The notes beneath the pieces were generated by a model, which was not told the origin of the DNA, ran no database searches, and saw only the letters and a list, made by a program, of their open reading frames with translations. Below are positions 52,749-60,896 of a stretch of 64,000 nucleotides of DNA, one piece after another. The DNA comes from Amycolatopsis sp. 195334CR (lineage in GTDB: Bacteria; Actinomycetota; Actinomycetes; Mycobacteriales; Pseudonocardiaceae), in the NCBI RefSeq assembly GCF_017309385.1, contig NZ_JAFJMJ010000002.1, forward strand, positions 868,001-932,000. Reading direction: 5' to 3'. Positions within the stretch are counted from its first letter, which is position 1, and every line of letters begins with the position of its first letter. Position numbers and translations under genes: made by a program.

Positions 52749-54240
52749 TGGCGCTGACGGGCTTCTGCTCGGCATCGACATCGGCACGGCGAGTTCCAAG
52801 GGGGTGCTCGTCGACGCGCGGGGAACGATCGTGGCCCGCACGTCGAGGCCGCACGAAACCTCCCAGCCGCATCCCGGTTGGGTGGAGCACGACGCGGAAT
52901 CGGTGTGGTGGCGGGATTTCACCGCGATCGCCGGGGAACTGGCCGCGGCGGCGGGCGATCGGCCGCTGGCCGGGCTCGGGGTCAGCGGGATCGGCCCGGT
53001 GCTGCTGCCCGCCGACGCCGAGGGCAGGCCGTTGCGGCCCGCGGTGCTCTACGGCGTGGACACCAGGGCGAGCCGCGAGATCGACGAGCTGACCGCCGAA
53101 CTCGGCGCCGAGTCCATTGTGGAACGTGGTGGCACGGTGCTGTCCTCACAGGCGGTCGGGCCGAAGTGGCGCTGGCTGGCCCGGCACGAGCCGGAGGTGT
53201 TCGGCGCCTCCCGGCTGTTCCTGATGGCGAGTTCCTACCTGGTGCACCGGCTGACCGGGGAGTACGTGCTGGACCACCATTCGGCCAGCCAGTCCGACCC
53301 GATGTACGACCTGCGCGCGGCGGACTGGGCCGGTGACTGGGCGGAGGCGGTGGCGCCGGGGATCCGGTTGCCGCGGTTGTGCTGGCCGACCGAGATCGCG
53401 GGCACCGTCACCGCCGCCGCGGCGGCGGAAACCGGGTTGCCGGAAGGACTTCCGGTCACCGCGGGCACGGTGGACGCCTGGGCGGAGGCGGCCAGCGTCG
53501 GCGTGACCGAGCCCGGCGACACCATGGTCATGTACGGCACGACCATGTTCCTGATCCAGTTGCTCGCCGACCCGAACCCGCATCCGGGGCTGTGGACCAC
53601 GCGCGGGGTCAGCGACGGCAGCTATTCGCTCGCGGCGGGCATGGCCACCTCCGGCGCGATCACCGACTGGCTCCGGAAGCTGGCCGGTCGCGACTTCGGG
53701 GAGCTGGTGTCGGCCGCCGCCGAGGTGCCCGCGGGCAGCCGTGGGTTGCTGATGCTGCCGTACTTCGCCGGGGAACGCACGCCGCTGTTCGATCCGGACG
53801 CGCGCGGGGTGTTCGCCGGGCTGACCACCGGACACGGCATCGGCGAGCTGTACCGGGCGGCGCTGGAAGGCATCGCCTACGGCGTGCGGCACAACCTCGA
53901 GGTGATGGCCGACGCGGGTGGCCGCGCGCGGCGGCTGGTCGCCGTCGGCGGTGGTGTCCAAGGTGGACTGTGGACGCAGATCGTCAGCGATGTCACCGGG
54001 ATCGAGCAGGAGATCCCGGCGGAGACCGTGGGCGCCGCTCTCGGTGACGCCTACCTGGCCGCGGTCGCGCTCGGCTGGTCACCCGACATCGGCGCGTGGA
54101 ACCCGGTGCGCTCGGTGGTCCGCCCCGACGCCGGACGCGGGGAGGTCTACGAGCGCTTCTACCAGCGCTACCGCGCGCTTTACCCGGCCACCAGCGAAAT
54201 CGCGCACTTCCTCGCCGCGGAGCAACGCGCGGCCGAATGA
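52741..54240 (+). CDS. FGGY-family carbohydrate kinase
   Basis: 499 residues. ATP-dependent ketose kinase of the xylulokinase/ribulokinase family: LLLGIDIGTASSKGVLVD (phosphate 1 loop) at about residues 7-24, GVSGIGPVLLPAD, catalytic base Asp in AGTVDAWAEAASVG (about residue 244), GTTMFLIQL, and C-terminal adenosine motif VAVGGGVQGGLWTQIVSDV. Overlaps the isomerase stop by 8 bp. Completes import, isomerisation and phosphorylation. No downstream epimerase or aldolase is present in the window. Converges on the next gene with a 2-bp gap. Confidence 0.93.
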   Translation: MVNGADGLLLGIDIGTASSKGVLVDARGTIVARTSRPHETSQPHPGWVEHDAESVWWRDFTAIAGELAAAAGDRPLAGLGVSGIGPVLLPADAEGRPLRPAVLYGVDTRASREIDELTAELGAESIVERGGTVLSSQAVGPKWRWLARHEPEVFGASRLFLMASSYLVHRLTGEYVLDHHSASQSDPMYDLRAADWAGDWAEAVAPGIRLPRLCWPTEIAGTVTAAAAAETGLPEGLPVTAGTVDAWAEAASVGVTEPGDTMVMYGTTMFLIQLLADPNPHPGLWTTRGVSDGSYSLAAGMATSGAITDWLRKLAGRDFGELVSAAAEVPAGSRGLLMLPYFAGERTPLFDPDARGVFAGLTTGHGIGELYRAALEGIAYGVRHNLEVMADAGGRARRLVAVGGGVQGGLWTQIVSDVTGIEQEIPAETVGAALGDAYLAAVALGWSPDIGAWNPVRSVVRPDAGRGEVYERFYQRYRALYPATSEIAHFLAAEQRAAE

Positions 54241-54242
54241 CT

Positions 54243-55112
54243 TCACGGCCGGCTGTGGAGATCGGCGACGAAGCCGGTCGTGTTCCACAGGAGGTACCCG
54301 ACGGTGGTGGGCACGTCATTTCCCTCGGCGGTCGTCGCGACGAGTTCCGTGGCCAGGAGCTGCCCGGTGTCCGGGGCGATCAACAGGTAGCGGCGCTGAT
54401 CGGGAAACCCGCGGTCAGGCTGGTAGGAGTGCGCCGACACGGCAACCGCGGCCCGGCCGCGCCGATCGGTGGTGTGCCCTTCGACGGTGAGCCCGGGTTG
54501 TTCGGCGAGCACGTCCAGGTAGGCCGCGGCGGTCGCGGGCACGTGCAGCTGCGCACCCCAGCGCAAGGTCGCTTCGAGCCACCACTCCGCGGATTTGCCC
54601 TGTCCCTCCTGTCGAAGTGCCGCTTCCTGATCGGTTCCCGGCAGCAGGCCCTGTGCGGACAGTGGGCGCTCCATCGCCGGTGGCCCGTGGCCGTCTTCGG
54701 GATTTTGGTGTTCGCGCCCAGTGCCGTCGGCCGCCAGCCAGGTCTGGATGGTGCGCTCGACCAGTTCGCTGCCGAGGTCCCGGCCGTGGACGTCGAGCTT
54801 CGTGACGAAGAGCCATTGGCTGCGTTCGGAGTAGAGCACGCCGCCGGATCCGGGCGGACCGCCGTGCTGGCGCGCTCGTGCGGCGAGTTCGTGCAGCAGC
54901 GTCGCCGGGTCGGAAGCCACTGCCGTGGGTGAGAACTGCAGCAGCGGCGGGGCCGATTCGGTACCACGGAAGGTGAAGGTGCCGGCGGCGGCCGCGAGCA
55001 CGGCGGCCCCGGCGGTGAGAAGCACGCGTCGTCGTGGGACGTCCTTGCGGGCCGGCCCGGGCAGCCCCTGGGCCGAAAGTCGTTCCATCGCTTCGGTGAC
55101 CCGGGTCCTCAT
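54243..55112 (-). CDS. membrane-anchored protein paired with ECF sigma factor (CU044_5270-like)
   Basis: 289 residues. Cytoplasmic N-terminus (about 1-27), one membrane span (VLLTAGAAVLAAAAGTFTF at about 30-48), then a large extracytoplasmic domain containing LLHELAARA, QTWLAADGTG, LPGTDQEAALRQEGQG and RYLLIAPDTGQLLATELV. This layout and the position behind an ECF sigma gene fit the CU044_5270 family, thought to act as sensor or anti-sigma-like partner. No zinc anti-sigma motif (HxxxCxxC) is visible. Coupled to the sigma gene by TGATG. Confidence 0.75.
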   Translation of the reverse strand: MRTRVTEAMERLSAQGLPGPARKDVPRRRVLLTAGAAVLAAAAGTFTFRGTESAPPLLQFSPTAVASDPATLLHELAARARQHGGPPGSGGVLYSERSQWLFVTKLDVHGRDLGSELVERTIQTWLAADGTGREHQNPEDGHGPPAMERPLSAQGLLPGTDQEAALRQEGQGKSAEWWLEATLRWGAQLHVPATAAAYLDVLAEQPGLTVEGHTTDRRGRAAVAVSAHSYQPDRGFPDQRRYLLIAPDTGQLLATELVATTAEGNDVPTTVGYLLWNTTGFVADLHSRP

Positions 55113-55651
55113 CACACGACCTTCCCGTCGATCGGAGCTTGCGCGTCGGCGTGCGGTGCCGCGTCCAGGCGGGCCAGCACATCGGTGAACCGGCGGCGCG
55201 CGCGGTGCAGCCGGACCGCGAACGTGGCCGCCGAGCAGCCACTGACCTGGGCCGCCTCTCGCGTGGTCAAGCCGTCCCACTGCGCCAGGACCAGCACCTC
55301 CCGATCCTTGGCGGCGAGCTCGGCCAGCGCGGCGAGCACGGTCATCCGCTCGACCACGGCCGCCCCGACGTCCCCCGAATCCGCGAGGGCCGACAGCCGC
55401 GCCAGCTCGGCGGTGAGCGCGTCCTGGTAACGCCCGCGCCGCCGCCGATCGGCGAGTACGTTCCGCGTGGTCACCAGCAACCAGGGGAGCACCCGGCTCT
55501 CCGGGATTTCGGCGCGTTTGCGCCAGGCGATCAGGAATGCCTCGTCCACCGCGTCGTGGGCCGCGTCCGCGGAAGCGCGATGCAACGCGTACCGCACCAC
55601 CCGGGGATGCAATTCGGCGTAGCGCCGGGTAAAGCTCTCCTCGTCGATCAC
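55112..55651 (-). CDS. ECF RNA polymerase sigma factor
   Basis: 179 residues. Region 2 at about 8-75 (RRYAELHPRVVRYALHRA, DAVDEAFLIAWRKRAEIP, VLPWLLVTTRNVLADRRRR) and region 4 at about 110-160 (LAELAAKDREVLVLAQWDGLTTREAAQVSGCSAATFAVRLHRAR). GTG 55651 was chosen because AGGAAGG lies just upstream. Expressed with its membrane partner. Divergent from the secreted HAF-like gene, which may be a target (inference). Confidence 0.92.
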   Translation of the reverse strand: MIDEESFTRRYAELHPRVVRYALHRASADAAHDAVDEAFLIAWRKRAEIPESRVLPWLLVTTRNVLADRRRRGRYQDALTAELARLSALADSGDVGAAVVERMTVLAALAELAAKDREVLVLAQWDGLTTREAAQVSGCSAATFAVRLHRARRRFTDVLARLDAAPHADAQAPIDGKVV

Positions 55652-55770
55652 CGTCCGCCTTCCTGCCACCAGCCCGACCTGTTCGGTACTGGCGCGACGC
55701 CCCCGCGAAATTACCCGGCTCGGGCAGGTATTCACGGCTGCAAATCCACTGGGCGGATACGGGCCACAGG

Positions 55771-55790
55771 TATAGGCCGGTTATAGCCGG
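55771..55790. promoter_or_regulatory. short direct repeat upstream of HAF-like gene
   Basis: TATAGGCCGG at 55771 and TATAGCCGG at 55782, 11 bp apart, just before the HAF-like gene. It could be a promoter or activator site. No clear ECF-type promoter was identified. Confidence 0.25.
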
Positions 55791-55808
55791 TTGCCCGCCA
55801 ATGGGCGC

Positions 55809-56789
55809 ATGTCGAATCACAAGTTGAGACGGGTGTTCGCGGCCGCCGTGTTCGGTGCCGCGCTGGTGACGTTGCCCGCGGGCCAGGCCACGGCCGAGAC
55901 GGCAGCCTGCACCTGGCAGAAGACCGCGTGGGAGATCCCCGCCGGGGACGAGGTCGGCGAGATCTTCGGTTACGACGGCAGCCGGTACGCGGTGGGCGTC
56001 AGCGGGTTCGAGGCCTGGGAGGGCGAGGGCGTCTGGGAGGCCAAAGCCACCCTCTGGGACCGCGGGAAGGTGGTCTACCGCGCCGACGAGCTGCTCCCGC
56101 ACTTCCGCGACGTCAACGCCGCCGGGCTGATCGTCGGCGACACCATCGTCGACAACCGGTTCATCGGCATCACCGCCACCCACGACGGCCGTACCACCCC
56201 GCTGCCCGCCAATCCCGCGTGGCGCAGCTACTCGGCCTGGCAGGTCAACAACGCCGGCGACATCGCCGGGTGGGCCAGTAACGCGGACCAGAGTTGGCTG
56301 GTGGTGTGGCCGGCGAACGCGCCGGGCACCTACCGCGAGTTCCCCCATGAGCCCACCAGCCTCGCGGACCTCGACGAACAGGGCCGCGTGCTCATCCTGA
56401 CGTCCTCCAGCGAGGGCGGCGGTTCCGTGCTGGACGTCGACGGCCAGTGGCGAGTGCTCGTCCCGCACGGCACCGCCACCTACAGCAGACCGCACGACCT
56501 CCGGGACGGCCGCGTCGTCGGGGCGAGCGGAGGCAGCGCGATCGAGTGGGATGCGCAGGGGAAGGTGGTCCGCGCCTTCGGCGGCGGCATCACCGACGCG
56601 GCGGCCATCGGCGGCAACGGCACGATCGCCGGTTACGGCGGTTCACCGAGGGGCGTGGTGCTCTGGCGCGGCGGCGCGGTCGTGGAGCAGCCCATCGCCG
56701 GCGAGTTCCTGGTGAACGGCTTCAGCGACGACGAGCGCACCATCGTCGGGCGCGAGTCGGCGATTCCCACGCAGTACCACTGTTCCTGA
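55809..56789 (+). CDS. secreted HAF-repeat-like protein
   Basis: 326 residues with a Sec signal peptide (KLRR, hydrophobic core, cleavage after GQATA near residue 28). The mature part has repeated motifs such as VNNAGDIAGWA, VNAAGLIVGDTI and IGGNGTIAGYGG, like the HAF repeats of extracellular beta-propeller-type proteins. Three Cys residues, one near each end of the mature chain. Function unknown. ATG 55809 preferred to an in-frame TTG at 55791. Confidence 0.75.
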   Translation: MSNHKLRRVFAAAVFGAALVTLPAGQATAETAACTWQKTAWEIPAGDEVGEIFGYDGSRYAVGVSGFEAWEGEGVWEAKATLWDRGKVVYRADELLPHFRDVNAAGLIVGDTIVDNRFIGITATHDGRTTPLPANPAWRSYSAWQVNNAGDIAGWASNADQSWLVVWPANAPGTYREFPHEPTSLADLDEQGRVLILTSSSEGGGSVLDVDGQWRVLVPHGTATYSRPHDLRDGRVVGASGGSAIEWDAQGKVVRAFGGGITDAAAIGGNGTIAGYGGSPRGVVLWRGGAVVEQPIAGEFLVNGFSDDERTIVGRESAIPTQYHCS

Positions 56790-56792
56790 CCG

Positions 56793-57782
56793 TCAGCGCA
56801 GGCTGCCCTCACCGGCTGGCGCGAACTCGCGAAGTGCTTCGTCGATTCGCGCCAGCGTGGTGCCGGTGAGCACCAGCCGCGCGGCTTCGAGGTTCTCGGT
56901 GATGTGCGCGGGCGTCCGCGAACCGGGGATCGGCACCACGGCCGGATCCTGGTGCAGCAGCCAGGCCAGCGCGAGCTGTCCCGGGCTGACGCCGATCTCC
57001 GCGGCGACCGCGCGCACCGGGGCGTACTTGTCGTTGTTGGCGGCCAGTTTCGCGGCGTCGAAGCGCGGGATGTTGCTGCGGAAGTCCGATGTGGACACCG
57101 AATTGACCTGACCGGTGAGGAAACCGCTGCCGAGCGGGCTCCAGGCCACCACGCCGACGCCGAGCTCCCGCGCGGTGGCGAGCAGTTCGGGCTCGATCGG
57201 CTGCCACATCGACCACTGCGCCTGCACCGCGCTGACCGGGTGCACGGCGTGCGCCAGCCGCAGTTGCGCGGAATCCACATTGGACAAACCGAGGTGCCGG
57301 ACCAGCCCGGCGCCGATCAGTTCGGCCACCGCGCCGACGGTGTCCTCGATCGGCACCGCCGGGTCGGGGAAGTGCGGGTAGTACAGGTCGATCCGGTCGG
57401 TGCCGAGGTTGCGCAGGCTCTGCTCGGCGTACCCGCGGACGTACCGCGGTTCGGCGTTCACCGCGAGCTCCCCGAACGCGTAGTTCACCGGGAAGGCGTG
57501 TGCTTCGGCGCCTTCGGGCACGCGGAAGCCGAACTTCGTGGCCAGCACGACCTCGTCGCGGCGACTGCGGACGGCCTCACCGATGAGCTTCTCGTTGTGC
57601 CCGTCCACGCCGTAGCCGTCGCTGGAGTCGATCAGCGTGGCCCCGGCGTCGACGGCGTGGTTCAGCGCGCGGGCGGCGGTCCGGTCGTCGATCTCGCCGT
57701 ACATGCCGGGGGAGAGCACCATCGCGCCGAAGCCGATGGCGGAGACGTCGAGGCCGCCGAGCGAGCGGGAGGGGAGGTTCAT
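56793..57782 (-). CDS. aldo/keto reductase
   Basis: 329 residues, TIM-barrel NADPH-dependent carbonyl reductase. Catalytic Asp and Tyr in LIDSSDGYGV (about residues 51-57), Lys in VVLATKFGF, His position in LYYPHFPD, and the C-terminal NADPH site PGSRTPAHITENLEAA. Resembles the AKR11/YhdN group. Convergent with the HAF-like gene (3-bp gap). Substrate unknown. Confidence 0.93.
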   Translation of the reverse strand: MNLPSRSLGGLDVSAIGFGAMVLSPGMYGEIDDRTAARALNHAVDAGATLIDSSDGYGVDGHNEKLIGEAVRSRRDEVVLATKFGFRVPEGAEAHAFPVNYAFGELAVNAEPRYVRGYAEQSLRNLGTDRIDLYYPHFPDPAVPIEDTVGAVAELIGAGLVRHLGLSNVDSAQLRLAHAVHPVSAVQAQWSMWQPIEPELLATARELGVGVVAWSPLGSGFLTGQVNSVSTSDFRSNIPRFDAAKLAANNDKYAPVRAVAAEIGVSPGQLALAWLLHQDPAVVPIPGSRTPAHITENLEAARLVLTGTTLARIDEALREFAPAGEGSLR

Positions 57783-57841
57783 GCCCCCCATCCTGACGCC
57801 GGACCGCGGGCCCGTCGAAGACCTGCCGTGATAACCAGGAG

Positions 57842-58273
57842 CTATGGCGACCAGACCAGCTTGACGTCCGGCTCGCCTTCCTCGTTGCCGCTGCCGTCGG
57901 TCCACTCCACCTCGGTGAACCCGTGCCGCCGGTAGAACCGCCGCGCCGGTGCGTTGACCTGGAACGTCCGCAGTTCCAGGCCATCGGGCCGCTGTCGTTT
58001 CGCCAGCGCCACGAACCGGTCACCGAGGCCCTGCCCGCGCCGGTCCGGATCGAGGTAGAGCTGCGCGAGCTCCGGCCCGTCCAGCACGAGCAGCCCGGTG
58101 ACCGAGCCGTCGTCCACCGACACCCAGGTTTCCAGCCGTGGCACCACGAATCCGGCGAACCAGGCGCGCACCTCGTCGGCCGGATGCGCCTGCCGGACCC
58201 CGAGCGTGGCGAACGAGCGCAACCACACCTCGGCCGCGGCGGGCGCGTCGGCCGCACCGGCCCGCCGGATCAC
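57842..58273 (-). CDS. GNAT-family N-acetyltransferase
   Basis: 143 residues. Compact GNAT with acetyl-CoA loop DRRGQGLGDRFVALA at about residues 77-91 and C-terminal VNAPARRFYRRHGFTEVEW. Starts at a GTG directly after the stop of the toroid-protein gene, with no gap, so it is the last gene of the AraC-toroid-GNAT operon. Confidence 0.88.
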   Translation of the reverse strand: MIRRAGAADAPAAAEVWLRSFATLGVRQAHPADEVRAWFAGFVVPRLETWVSVDDGSVTGLLVLDGPELAQLYLDPDRRGQGLGDRFVALAKRQRPDGLELRTFQVNAPARRFYRRHGFTEVEWTDGSGNEEGEPDVKLVWSP

Positions 58274-59149
58274 TCAGCGGCCATAGGCGTTGAGCTGACT
58301 GATCGCGTGCAGGGTGATCACACCGCGCCATTCCAGTTCGGCCGCGGGCCCCGGCGGCGCCCAGGCGACCGGCCAGCCGCCGTCGTCCTGCTGCTCCTTT
58401 TCGAGCCGGTCCAGATGCGCCTCGACGGCTTCGCGCGGGAACAGCCGGGCCCGCGGGCTTTCCGGGCTCGGCACGAAATCCAGCGGGGTGAGCCCGTAAC
58501 CGGCACCGGGGTAGAGGTGGAACAGCGTCAGCTCCGGCACCTTGGCCTCGAACGCGGCCATCAGCTCCTTCTCGTCCGTGCTCTCCAGGTAGGTCAGCAC
58601 GTTGATCGCGGTGTGCGCGTCCAGCTCCCCCTCCAGCGCGCGCTCGATTTCGGTGCGGCAGAAGCGATCCGCCTCGTCGAGCCAGGCCGAGGACAAGCCG
58701 AGCGCCCGCAGCCGGGCGACGAGGTTCGCGGTCGGGTTGAGCCCCGGCGGGAACTCCCCGGAGCCCCAGTGCTCGGCTCGCGGGTGCGCGGCGATCGACG
58801 GCGTCACGATGGGCAGGCCACCGCCCGGCGCCGCCACGGATTCGAGGTAGGGCAGCAGACCGGCGGCGAACTCCCGCGCCTCATCACGGATCGACGGCAC
58901 CGCCTCGACCAGCTCGGCCAGCACCATCAGGCCGAAATCGACCGCCAGGGGCTGGCTTCCCGGCGCGCGGACGTCGGGTTCCAGCGCCTGGCCGAGCCCG
59001 CCGTCGGGGTTGCGGTAGGCGGCGAGCGCCGCGATCACCGCGGGCGCGGCCTCGGGCGCCCCACCGCGCACCTCGGCGATCCGCCGCTCCAGCAAGCGTG
59101 CGTGCGTGGCCAGGAACTCCCCGGCCCGGACCTTGTTTTCGGTGTTCAT
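58274..59149 (-). CDS. prenyltransferase/squalene-cyclase-like alpha-toroid protein
   Basis: 291 residues. Helical repeats with QW-like motifs: YRNPDGGLGQALEPD at about residues 46-60 and KEQQDDGGWPVAW near the C-terminus, as in the alpha/alpha toroid of terpenoid cyclases and protein prenyltransferases. The catalytic DxDD and DCTAE motifs are not seen, so it is probably a binding protein or a family of unknown activity rather than a true cyclase. ATGA overlap with the AraC gene upstream. Confidence 0.7.
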   Translation of the reverse strand: MNTENKVRAGEFLATHARLLERRIAEVRGGAPEAAPAVIAALAAYRNPDGGLGQALEPDVRAPGSQPLAVDFGLMVLAELVEAVPSIRDEAREFAAGLLPYLESVAAPGGGLPIVTPSIAAHPRAEHWGSGEFPPGLNPTANLVARLRALGLSSAWLDEADRFCRTEIERALEGELDAHTAINVLTYLESTDEKELMAAFEAKVPELTLFHLYPGAGYGLTPLDFVPSPESPRARLFPREAVEAHLDRLEKEQQDDGGWPVAWAPPGPAAELEWRGVITLHAISQLNAYGR

Positions 59150-59874
59150 GCCGAAGACCGTAGGCGCGGCCGCGCGGCCCCGTCTTGAACAGAACGGAAG
59201 TACGCCGACGGGGTGACACCGGTCAGCTCGCGGCAGTCCCGGCTCAGGTGCGCCTGGTCGGCGTATCCGGCTTCGGCCGCGAGACCGGCCAGATCCGGGA
59301 CCTCCCCGGCCAGCTCGATCGCCCGCCGCAGCCGCGCCACCCTCAGGTAGGTGGCCGGACCGTAGCCGACGGCCGCGCCGAACCGGCGGCGGAACTGGCG
59401 GGCTCCCAGGTCCAGCCCGGTGAGCGCGGCGGAGACCCGGGGTACCCCGCGGTCCAGCCTGGCCAGCACCACGTCCAGCGCCGGATCCGCGTCGTCGTCC
59501 GGCACGCCGACGACTTCGAGCAGGTCGCCGGGGGAGTTCAGCACGCGCTCGGTGAGCTGCCGCCCGCGCGCACCCCACAGTTCGGCCAGGTCGACCCGCT
59601 GGTCGCGCAGTTCGTCCGCGGGCACCCCGAGCACCCGCGGCGCGTGCCCGGGCCGGAACCGCAGGCCGTGCAGCCTGGTCCCGGGCGGTTGCCGCGACCA
59701 CCAGGCCTCGGTGTCCGGCCCGGCGACGAAGACCCGGCCGCCACCGGCGATCAGGTCGAGGCAGCCGTCCGGCACGATCCGCTTGGCATCCCCGGCCACC
59801 GACAGCCACCGGCAGCGCACCACCGAGCGCAGTGGGGCGGGTGCGGGCAGTTCGCGGTACACGTCCGCCATCAT
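59146..59874 (-). CDS. AraC-family transcriptional regulator
   Basis: 242 residues. The N-terminal half is a sensor region with RIVPDGCLDLI, common in AraC proteins of the DUF6597 type. The C-terminal half has the double helix-turn-helix: RRRFGAAVGYGPATYLRVARLRRAI, then AEAGYADQAHLSRDCRELTGVTPSAYF. ATG 59874 chosen over an in-frame TTG further upstream. Divergent from the threonine dehydratase-like gene 41 bp away. First gene of the toroid-GNAT operon, which it may control. Confidence 0.9.
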   Translation of the reverse strand: MMADVYRELPAPAPLRSVVRCRWLSVAGDAKRIVPDGCLDLIAGGGRVFVAGPDTEAWWSRQPPGTRLHGLRFRPGHAPRVLGVPADELRDQRVDLAELWGARGRQLTERVLNSPGDLLEVVGVPDDDADPALDVVLARLDRGVPRVSAALTGLDLGARQFRRRFGAAVGYGPATYLRVARLRRAIELAGEVPDLAGLAAEAGYADQAHLSRDCRELTGVTPSAYFRSVQDGAARPRLRSSA

Positions 59875-59915
59875 GCCCCGGACCCCCGACAATTTCGCGG
59901 GGTACCGTCGGGGAC

Positions 59916-60857
59916 GTGGCTCTGGTGACCATCGACGACATCTTCGACGCCGCCGCCCGCATCGACGGACTGGTGCTGCGCACCCCGCTGGTCGGCAACC
60001 AGCGGCTGTCCGAGGAGTTCGGCACGCGGCTGCTGCTCAAGGCCGAGAACCTCCAGCACGCGGGCAGTTTCAAGGTCCGCGGTGCGCTGAACGCCCTGCT
60101 CACCTGGCAGGAACGGGGTGAACTGCCCGAGGGCGTGGTCAGCTTCTCGGCGGGCAACCACGCCGCCGCGATCTCCTACGCGGGCAGACGGCTCGGGGTG
60201 CGCGTGATCGTCGCGATGCCGAGCGACCCGGTGCCGTCCAAGGTGGCGAACGTGGAGCGGTTCGGCGGGGAGATCGTGCGCACCGACGACCTCGCCGGGA
60301 CGCTGGACGAGCTGGCCGAGCAGCACGGTTTCCCGATCCTGCACCCGTTCGACCTGCCCGAGGTGATCGCCGGGCAGGGCACCACCGGGCTGGAGCTGTG
60401 CGCCGACGGGCCGTCACCCGATCTGGTGCTGGTGCCGGTCGGCGGGGGCGGGCTGCTCAGCGGGGTGGCCGCCGCGGTGCGCAAGCTGGCGCCGTCGGCC
60501 CGCGTCGTCGGCGTGGAACCGGCCACCTCGAACGCGATGGGCCAGGCGCTGGCCGCCGGCGAGGTGGTGCGGATCGGCAACCCGTCGGCGACCGTGGCGG
60601 ACGGGCTCAGCGCACCCTTCTCCGGTGAGCACACGCTTCCGCACGTCCAGGCCTATGTGGACGAAGTGGTCGAAGTGGACGAGGACGCGATCCGGGCGGC
60701 GTGGCGCGAGCTGGTCGAGTCGAGCAAGCTGCTGGTCGAACCGGCGTCGGCGGTCTGCCTGGCGGCGCTGCGCACCGGGGTGGTCGAAGCGCCGGAGGGC
60801 GGGGTGACCGTGCTGGTCGTCTCGGGCGGCAACGCCGACCTGTCCCGGCTCGGCTGA
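59916..60857 (+). CDS. threonine/serine ammonia-lyase-like PLP enzyme
   Basis: 313 residues, fold-type II PLP enzyme. The PLP lysine is in HAGSFKVRGA (about residue 50), the substrate loop is SAGNHAAA, the glycine-rich phosphate site is VPVGGGGLLSGVA, and the C-terminal Ser is in VVSGGNADL. It lacks the ACT regulatory domain of biosynthetic IlvA, so it is of the catabolic threonine dehydratase or serine racemase type. Divergent from the AraC gene. Confidence 0.9.
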   Translation: MALVTIDDIFDAAARIDGLVLRTPLVGNQRLSEEFGTRLLLKAENLQHAGSFKVRGALNALLTWQERGELPEGVVSFSAGNHAAAISYAGRRLGVRVIVAMPSDPVPSKVANVERFGGEIVRTDDLAGTLDELAEQHGFPILHPFDLPEVIAGQGTTGLELCADGPSPDLVLVPVGGGGLLSGVAAAVRKLAPSARVVGVEPATSNAMGQALAAGEVVRIGNPSATVADGLSAPFSGEHTLPHVQAYVDEVVEVDEDAIRAAWRELVESSKLLVEPASAVCLAALRTGVVEAPEGGVTVLVVSGGNADLSRLG

Positions 60858-60896
60858 ACCCTGCCGGATCGCTTCCGGTGCCCGAGAATGGCGAGA

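Noticed and set aside
58274..59149. True terpene or squalene cyclase
   Set aside because: The catalytic acidic motifs are not present and the protein is only half the length of a cyclase.
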